DNA from: CABHOJ01 sp965649545
Lineage (GTDB): Bacteria > Pseudomonadota > Gammaproteobacteria > Burkholderiales > Methylophilaceae
Assembly (NCBI GenBank): GCA_965649545.1
Contig: CBFGLF010000062.1
Span: 1-10,558, forward strand
Direction: 5' to 3'
DNA: 10,558 nt
A model generated the notes under the pieces. The model made no database searches, was not told the DNA's origin, and saw only the letters and a program-made list of their open reading frames with translations. A program made the position numbers and the translations under genes. Within the stretch, counting starts at the first letter, position 1. Each line of letters begins with the position of its first letter. Shown piece after piece: positions 6,618-10,558 of this stretch.

Positions 6618-6646
6618 ATCATAGCGAGTCGATGCCCTTGCTACAA
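6618..6646 (-). promoter_or_regulatory. Candidate promoter of the 112-residue gene
   Basis: On the minus strand, -35 TTGTAG (6646-6641), a 17-base spacer and -10 TATGAT (6623-6618). The -10 matches the consensus at five of six bases and the -35 at three. The predicted transcript would start near 6611, leaving a leader of about 20 bases that contains the GGGAG ribosome site. Confidence 0.45.
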
Positions 6647-6663
6647 GTGAATTTGAGGGCATC
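6631..6663. repeat. Perfect 8-base inverted repeat around the candidate -35
   Basis: GATGCCCT (6631-6638) and AGGGCATC (6656-6663) are perfect inverted copies separated by 17 bases. The candidate -35 of the 112-residue gene lies within the spacer and one arm within its promoter spacer. This could be an operator for a dimeric regulator, or a coincidence. Confidence 0.4.
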
Positions 6664-6679
6664 CGCGCTATCGATAGGC

Positions 6680-6703
6680 AAAAAAATCCCCGCATGGCGG
6701 GGA
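6680..6703 (-). terminator. Intrinsic terminator of the TetR gene
   Basis: Read on the minus strand, the stem CCCCGC / GCGGGG with a 3-base loop (extended by one A-T pair) is followed by a run of seven T (6686-6680). It starts about 30 bases after the TetR stop. It is the only hairpin in the window with the classical T-run, and it separates the efflux regulator from the 112-residue gene. Confidence 0.88.
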
Positions 6704-6733
6704 AGAGGGGAGGAGATAAGCAAACTCTTGGCG

Positions 6734-7351
6734 TTATCGACGACGCAAAGCGATGTGCGCCTTGATCGCCTGGATGGCGTTCTTTCGGATGTTGCCGTTT
6801 TCGACATCCTTGACCCACATGTGCAACAATCCAGTAAAGAAGAAGTGGGAATCCATGGCCAACGCCGCGGGGTCGTCGCCTGGCCTTAGTTGGCCTTTAT
6901 CCTGCGCGCGCTTGTAAACCAGTTCGATCTTCTCCACAAAGCCCGAGCAGTTGGAGAGGATGAGACGGAGCACTTCGGCGAATTCGTCGACATACTCACA
7001 GCGCGTCATCATCACTTCATAGGTGCGTCGTGTCTTCAAATCGTCATTCAATACTTGTATGGTGCTGGTAAAGAATCGCTCGATACAGGAGAGCGGGTCG
7101 TCTTCGCTCTCGACCAGCAGGATGCCGTCCATGCGATCGATCAATGGCAGGAACACCTGCTCACGCATCGCCTGGAACAGATCGGTCTTGTTACGGAAAT
7201 GCCAATAGATGGCGCCGCGTGTGACACCCGCTTTTTCCGCGATCGTTTCCATGGGCGTACGGCTCACGCCTCTCGCAAAAAAGGTCTCGCGCGCAGCATC
7301 AATGATCAGCTGTCGTGTGATTTCCGCATCTTCTTTGGTTTTACGTACCAT
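6734..7351 (-). CDS. AcrR/TtgR-like TetR-family efflux repressor
   Basis: This 205-residue protein is a TetR-family transcriptional repressor, probably of the divergent RND pump. The N-terminal helix-turn-helix domain (about residues 10-57) ends in the recognition segment VTRGAIYWHFRNKTDLF, which in my memory is nearly identical to E. coli AcrR and P. putida TtgR; the start MVRKTKEDA also resembles them. The C-terminal ligand-binding domain (about 80-200) is of the AcrR type. In such systems, binding of a drug or aromatic compound to this domain releases the operator. Start ATG 7351 gives the family-typical N-terminus, although the Shine-Dalgarno is weak. A strong terminator follows the gene. 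Operators overlapping its own promoter suggest autorepression. The class is secure; the specific ligand is unknown. Confidence 0.93.
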   Translation of the reverse strand: MVRKTKEDAEITRQLIIDAARETFFARGVSRTPMETIAEKAGVTRGAIYWHFRNKTDLFQAMREQVFLPLIDRMDGILLVESEDDPLSCIERFFTSTIQVLNDDLKTRRTYEVMMTRCEYVDEFAEVLRLILSNCSGFVEKIELVYKRAQDKGQLRPGDDPAALAMDSHFFFTGLLHMWVKDVENGNIRKNAIQAIKAHIALRRR

Positions 7352-7378
7352 TCGTCAATTAACTTTCAGAAATTCTGG

Positions 7379-7406
7379 TTTACATACATTCATGTTTGTT
7401 TATAAT
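7379..7406 (+). promoter_or_regulatory. Promoter of the efflux operon
   Basis: -35 TTTACA (7379-7384, five of six bases match), a 16-base spacer and consensus -10 TATAAT (7401-7406). Transcription would start near 7413, inside operator 2, leaving a leader of about 60 bases. A second -10-like element with an extended TGC (TATATT, 7444-7449) lies closer to the gene but has no good -35. Confidence 0.7.
7381..7404. promoter_or_regulatory. Operator 1 of the efflux locus (TtgR-like)
   Basis: An imperfect 24-base palindrome (8 of 12 positions symmetric) that starts with the half-site TACATACATTC. On the minus strand its centre reads AAACAAACATGAATGTATG, which from memory is very close to the published P. 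putida TtgR operator. It covers the -35, spacer and part of the -10 of the pump promoter, a position that would block RNA polymerase. Confidence 0.6.
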
Positions 7407-7432
7407 ATACATACATTCTAGAATGTAAGCAA
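7404..7432 (-). promoter_or_regulatory. Candidate promoter of the TetR gene
   Basis: On the minus strand, -35 TTGCTT (7432-7427), a 17-base spacer and -10 TATATT (7409-7404). The -10 matches five of six bases, the -35 three. The spacer contains the perfect palindromic core of operator 2, and the -10 touches the pump's -10 on the other strand, so the two promoters are back to back and overlapping. Confidence 0.5.
7408..7431. promoter_or_regulatory. Operator 2 of the efflux locus (AcrR-like)
   Basis: A 24-base palindrome with 10 of 12 positions symmetric and a perfect 14-base core ACATTCTAGAATGT (7413-7426). The left arm TACATACATT is the same as the left arm of the E. coli acrAB operator as I remember it, and it repeats that of operator 1 exactly 27 bases downstream. 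It covers the predicted start of the pump transcript and the spacer of the TetR promoter. Confidence 0.7.
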
Positions 7433-7463
7433 GAGTTATTTGCTATATTCCTAATCAAGACAT

Positions 7464-7476
7464 GGAGTTAGACATG
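7464..7476 (+). promoter_or_regulatory. Shine-Dalgarno and ATG chosen for the adaptor gene
   Basis: GGAG at 7464-7467 is 6 bases from ATG 7474. The in-frame ATG at 7462 has no comparable site upstream and overlaps this one, so the shorter start is favoured by 4 codons. Confidence 0.65.
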
Positions 7477-8664
7477 GCTGCAACGAAAAACAATTTAAGA
7501 GAAACCTATCTAGACGCCAGGCGAGGCGTCTATGTCTTGATGATGGCCATGCTATTCGGCAGTCTCGTGGCATGCGGCAAGAACGAACAAGCAGGCCCGC
7601 CTGCAGGGATGGCGATGCCGGTGGGTATCGTGGAACTGAAGCCGGTCACGGTGCCTATCAGCGCTGAAGCTGTCGCTCAAACTGAGGGTGCCAGAGAGGT
7701 CGAGATACGGCCACGTGTAGGCGGCATCCTCCTCAAGCGCTTGTATGAAGAAGGCACGCCAGTGAAGGCGGGTCAGGCCATGTTCCTCATCGACCCTGTA
7801 CCTTACCAGATCGCGTTGTCGCAAGCGCGTGCACAGCTGGCGCAGCAAAGAGCCCGCATCGAGCAGACCAAACGTGAGGAGGCGCGACTGCAAGGTTTGT
7901 TGGCTACCCAGTCGATCAGCCAGCGTGAATACGACAATGCCGTATCGGACAATGCCGTAGCAGAAGCGGCCATGCTGCAGGCGGAAGCCAACGTCCGTGA
8001 AGCCGAGCTCAACCTTTCCTATACCACGGTCACCGCGCCGGTGAGCGGTGTCTCCGGGCGTTTCCAGTTCTCCGAAGGTGCTTTGGTATCGGCCAATAGC
8101 AGTCTGCTGACAACCATCGTTCAGCTGTCACCGATCTGGGTACGGTTCAGTTTCTCCGATAACGAGCTCGCCCAATTGGGCGGTCGACTGAGCGAAAAAA
8201 ACGTGCAACAGGTCACCTTGCTGTTGCCGGACGGTCACACCTATGAAGAGAAGGGCAAGCTCAACTTCGCCGCGAGCCAGATCGATCCTACTTTAGGGAC
8301 ACAGCAGCTGAGAGCTACGTTCGAGAATAAGGACCAACAGCTGGTGCCTGGCCAGTTCGTGCGCGCACGCGTCACGACGGGCAAGCGCGATGGCGTGTTC
8401 CTGGTCCCGCAGGTCGCAGTCCAGAATTCAGACCTCGGCAAGTTCGTCTATGTGGTCAACGAGAAGAACGAAGCTACAGTCCGTCCGGTGGTCGTCGGTG
8501 ATTGGCAAGGCAAGGACTGGATCATCCTGGATGGCTTGAAGGCGGGCGAGAAGGTGATCGTCGATAACCTCATCAAGATACGTCCAGGTGCGACGGTGAA
8601 TCCGCATCCTGCCGGGCAACCGCCTCAGGCGCCGGCCAAGCCTTCTGCCGCCAAGCCAGCATAA
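7474..8664 (+). CDS. RND efflux periplasmic adaptor lipoprotein (AcrA/MexA family)
   Basis: This membrane-fusion protein links an RND pump to an outer-membrane channel. The 396-residue product has a lipoprotein signal (Arg-rich n-region, hydrophobic VYVLMMAMLF, lipobox LVAC, lipidated Cys34). Then follow the first half of the lipoyl-like domain (about 76-108, RPRVGGILLKRLYEEGTPV), an alpha-helical coiled-coil hairpin rich in Ala, Gln, Arg and Glu (about 112-190), the second lipoyl half with VTAPVSGVSGR, the beta-barrel and the membrane-proximal domain. It ends in a Pro/Ala-rich tail. ATG 7474 is preferred to the in-frame ATG 7462 because GGAG (7464-7467) lies 6 bases before it. The stop is 14 bases from the pump gene start, so one operon. 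Substrate range cannot be told from the adaptor. Confidence 0.95.
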   Translation: MAATKNNLRETYLDARRGVYVLMMAMLFGSLVACGKNEQAGPPAGMAMPVGIVELKPVTVPISAEAVAQTEGAREVEIRPRVGGILLKRLYEEGTPVKAGQAMFLIDPVPYQIALSQARAQLAQQRARIEQTKREEARLQGLLATQSISQREYDNAVSDNAVAEAAMLQAEANVREAELNLSYTTVTAPVSGVSGRFQFSEGALVSANSSLLTTIVQLSPIWVRFSFSDNELAQLGGRLSEKNVQQVTLLLPDGHTYEEKGKLNFAASQIDPTLGTQQLRATFENKDQQLVPGQFVRARVTTGKRDGVFLVPQVAVQNSDLGKFVYVVNEKNEATVRPVVVGDWQGKDWIILDGLKAGEKVIVDNLIKIRPGATVNPHPAGQPPQAPAKPSAAKPA

Positions 8665-8678
8665 GTGAAGGGATCCTC

Positions 8679-10558
8679 ATGACCAGATTCTTCATTACCC
8701 GACCGATCTTCGCATCGGTCCTATCGATCATCATTGTGCTGGCTGGCTTCGCCGCTTCGATGAAGTTGCCGATCGCCCAATATCCGCAGATCGCGCCACC
8801 GACCGTCATCATCACCGCCACCTACCCAGGTGCTAGCGCTGAGACCCTGTCGAAGACGGTCGCCGCGCCGATCGAGGAGCAGTTGAGCGGTGTCGAGGGC
8901 CTGCTGTACTTCAACTCCAGCGCGGACTCCAGCGGCCAGCTGCAGATCATCGCAACCTTCGAGATCGGTACCGATGTCGACCAGGCGACCTTCAACGTCA
9001 GCAATCGCGTGAATATCGCCTTGCCTCGTCTGCCTGAAGACGTCCGGCGTACGGGCGTGGTGGTGCAAAAACGCTCGAATGACATCCTGCTGGTCGTGAT
9101 GTTGACCTCGCCGGACAAGAAGTTCGAGCCACTCTATCTGAGTAATTACGCTACCCTGAACGTCCTGGACGAACTGAAGCGGGTCAAGGGTGTGGGCGAT
9201 GCGACCATCTTCGGTGCACAGGATTACTCCATGCGTATCTGGCTCAAGCCCGACCGCATGGCGCAGCTGGGCGTGACGACCACCGAGATCGCTGAAGCCA
9301 TCCGCGCCCAGAATGCCCAGTATGCTGCCGGCAAGATCGGCCAGGACCCGGCGCCTAGCGATCAGCAGATCGTCTACACCGTGACCGCCAAAGGTCGCCT
9401 GGTCGACCCCGAGCAGTTCGGCAATATCATCGTCCGCGCCGATGGCCCACGTGGGGTGCTCTACCTCAAGGACGTCGCACGGATCGAACTGGGTTCACAG
9501 AGCTATAACGTGCGTTCTGCACTGGATGGCCAGCCCGGCGTCGCCATCCCGATCTTTCTGCAATCCGGTGCCAACGCGCTGGATACGGCAAGCGCCATCA
9601 AGGGCAAGATGGATGAGCTGAAGGAGCGCTTCCCGGAAGGCATGGAATACACCATCCCTTACGACACCAGCGACTTCGTCAAGGCGTCCATCTCCGAGGT
9701 CGTCAAAACGCTGGGAGAGGCCATGATATTGGTCGTGCTGGTCGTATTCCTGTTCCTGCAGAGCTGGCGAGCGACCCTGATCCCCATCATCGCGGTGCCT
9801 ATCTCCCTCATCGGTACCTTCGCCGGGCTGTGGATGTTCGGTTTCTCCATCAACACGCTGACCTTGTTCGCCATGGTCCTGTCCATCGGTATCGTGGTGG
9901 ATGACGCCATCGTGGTGCTTGAGAACGTCGAGCGCTTGATGGCAGAAGAGAAGCTGTCGCCGATCAATGCTGCGATCAAGTCCATGCAGCAGGTATCCGG
10001 CGCTGTGGTCGCCATCGTGCTGGTCTTGTGTGCGGTATTCGTGCCGGTCGCGTTCCTGGGCGGCATCGCGGGTGAGCTCTATCGCCAGTTCGCGGTGACG
10101 GTCGCTGTCGCGGTGGTCATCTCCGGTATCGTCGCGTTGACCCTGACGCCCGCCTTGTGCGCGCTGATCCTGAAATCCGTGCACGGTGAATCGGCCTTCT
10201 TCCGGCCGTTCAATAATGGATTCAGTCGCCTCACCAAGTTCTACACGGGCATCGTCAACCTGACGCTGCATCACCGCATCATCGGTGCGCTGGTCTTCGT
10301 TGGCATCATCATCGCCGCAGTCGTGATGTTGCGCACGGTGCCAGGTAGCTTCGTACCGCCTGAGGATCAGGGCTATGTGGTGACGGCAGTGATCCTGCCG
10401 GATGGCGCGACGCTCGCGCGAACGGCAAAAACGACAGAAGCGGTCCGGGCAGAGATCGCCAAGGACCCGGCGGTGGCGCATGAATTCGCCATCAACGGGT
10501 TCGACCTGATCGGCGGCGGCAACAAGACCAGTGCGGCCACCATGTTCGTGCGATTGAA
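8679..10558 (+). CDS. RND multidrug efflux pump, HAE1 family (AcrB/MexF-like), 3' end missing
   Basis: This is the proton-driven inner-membrane transporter of a tripartite efflux system. The frame is open from ATG 8679, preceded by GAAGGGA with a 5-base gap, to the window end: 626 complete codons of the usual 1030-1060. Visible in order are the N-terminal TM1 (TRFFITRPIFASVLSIIIVLAG), the porter region (TYPGASAETLSKTVAAPIEEQLSGVEG; NRVNIALPRLPEDVRRTGV), the docking region, then TM2-TM6. The proton-relay pair is Asp408-Asp409 in IVVDDAIVVLENVER, equivalent to Asp407-Asp408 of E. coli AcrB. The last segment enters the second periplasmic loop (VPGSFVPPEDQGYVV). The porter sequence looks to me closer to MexF/BpeF-type pumps than to AcrB itself. 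No frameshift is seen. An outer-membrane channel gene may follow beyond the window. Confidence 0.95.
   Translation, partial: MTRFFITRPIFASVLSIIIVLAGFAASMKLPIAQYPQIAPPTVIITATYPGASAETLSKTVAAPIEEQLSGVEGLLYFNSSADSSGQLQIIATFEIGTDVDQATFNVSNRVNIALPRLPEDVRRTGVVVQKRSNDILLVVMLTSPDKKFEPLYLSNYATLNVLDELKRVKGVGDATIFGAQDYSMRIWLKPDRMAQLGVTTTEIAEAIRAQNAQYAAGKIGQDPAPSDQQIVYTVTAKGRLVDPEQFGNIIVRADGPRGVLYLKDVARIELGSQSYNVRSALDGQPGVAIPIFLQSGANALDTASAIKGKMDELKERFPEGMEYTIPYDTSDFVKASISEVVKTLGEAMILVVLVVFLFLQSWRATLIPIIAVPISLIGTFAGLWMFGFSINTLTLFAMVLSIGIVVDDAIVVLENVERLMAEEKLSPINAAIKSMQQVSGAVVAIVLVLCAVFVPVAFLGGIAGELYRQFAVTVAVAVVISGIVALTLTPALCALILKSVHGESAFFRPFNNGFSRLTKFYTGIVNLTLHHRIIGALVFVGIIIAAVVMLRTVPGSFVPPEDQGYVVTAVILPDGATLARTAKTTEAVRAEIAKDPAVAHEFAINGFDLIGGGNKTSAATMFVRL

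Noticed and set aside
6890..7405. 171-codon plus-strand frame running from the TetR gene into the operator region
   Set aside because: Antisense to the AcrR-like HTH, and its end crosses the operator and promoter; composition is not protein-like.
9495..10481. Long open frame (328 codons) on the minus strand inside the pump gene
   Set aside because: It is the antisense of a clear HAE1 pump frame. Its His/Asp/Arg/Gln-rich composition, without domains, is what GC-rich codon bias yields on the opposite strand.
1..10558. Mobile element, CRISPR, toxin-antitoxin, defence or biosynthetic system
   Set aside because: No terminal repeats, transposase, spacer array, nuclease or synthase genes are seen; all large genes are known housekeeping or efflux families.

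Overview
The window looks like an ordinary chromosomal segment from a proteobacterium, most likely a betaproteobacterium (Nitrosomonadales or Methylophilaceae-like; this placement is an inference). The reasons are a GC-rich coding style, the bamD / rluD-pgeF neighbourhood, an NKxE rather than NKxD G4 motif in the first G domain of Der, and a small two-helix membrane protein of a type I recall from betaproteobacteria. There is no rRNA, tRNA, CRISPR array, transposase, phage gene or other sign of recent transfer.

Layout. Positions 1-1161 (+) hold der without its 5' end. It converges on bamD (2028-1225, -), with a hairpin between the two stops. Divergent from bamD is rluD (2066-3121, +), and pgeF (3114-3851, +) overlaps its 3' end. 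A strong -10 hexamer precedes a ZIP-family metal transporter (3925-4725, +). Its 3' end overlaps the end of a convergent small membrane protein gene (4911-4681, -). Fifteen bases from that gene's start codon lies the divergent rimO (4927-6255, +). rimO converges with an unrecognised 112-residue gene (6590-6252, -). The last block is an efflux locus: an AcrR/TtgR-like TetR repressor (7351-6734, -) with its own terminator, divergent from a periplasmic adaptor lipoprotein (7474-8664, +) and an RND inner-membrane pump (8679 to the window end, cut after 626 codons).

How the genes work together. The first two thirds are housekeeping: ribosome assembly (Der), outer-membrane protein assembly (BamD), 23S rRNA pseudouridylation (RluD), peptidoglycan precursor quality control (PgeF) and ribosomal protein S12 modification (RimO). 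The last third is a drug/solvent efflux operon with its local repressor. The best regulatory signal is the 110-base divergent region at 7352-7461. Two AcrR/TtgR-like operator sites there are interleaved with promoters for both genes, which implies repression of the pump and autorepression of the regulator.

I found no convincing undescribed system. The items most worth a second look are the double-operator architecture, the unrecognised 112-residue gene with an inverted repeat around its putative -35 hexamer, the conserved-looking small membrane protein packed against rimO, and U-tract-less hairpins at all three convergent gene junctions. No gap between genes exceeds about 145 bases.
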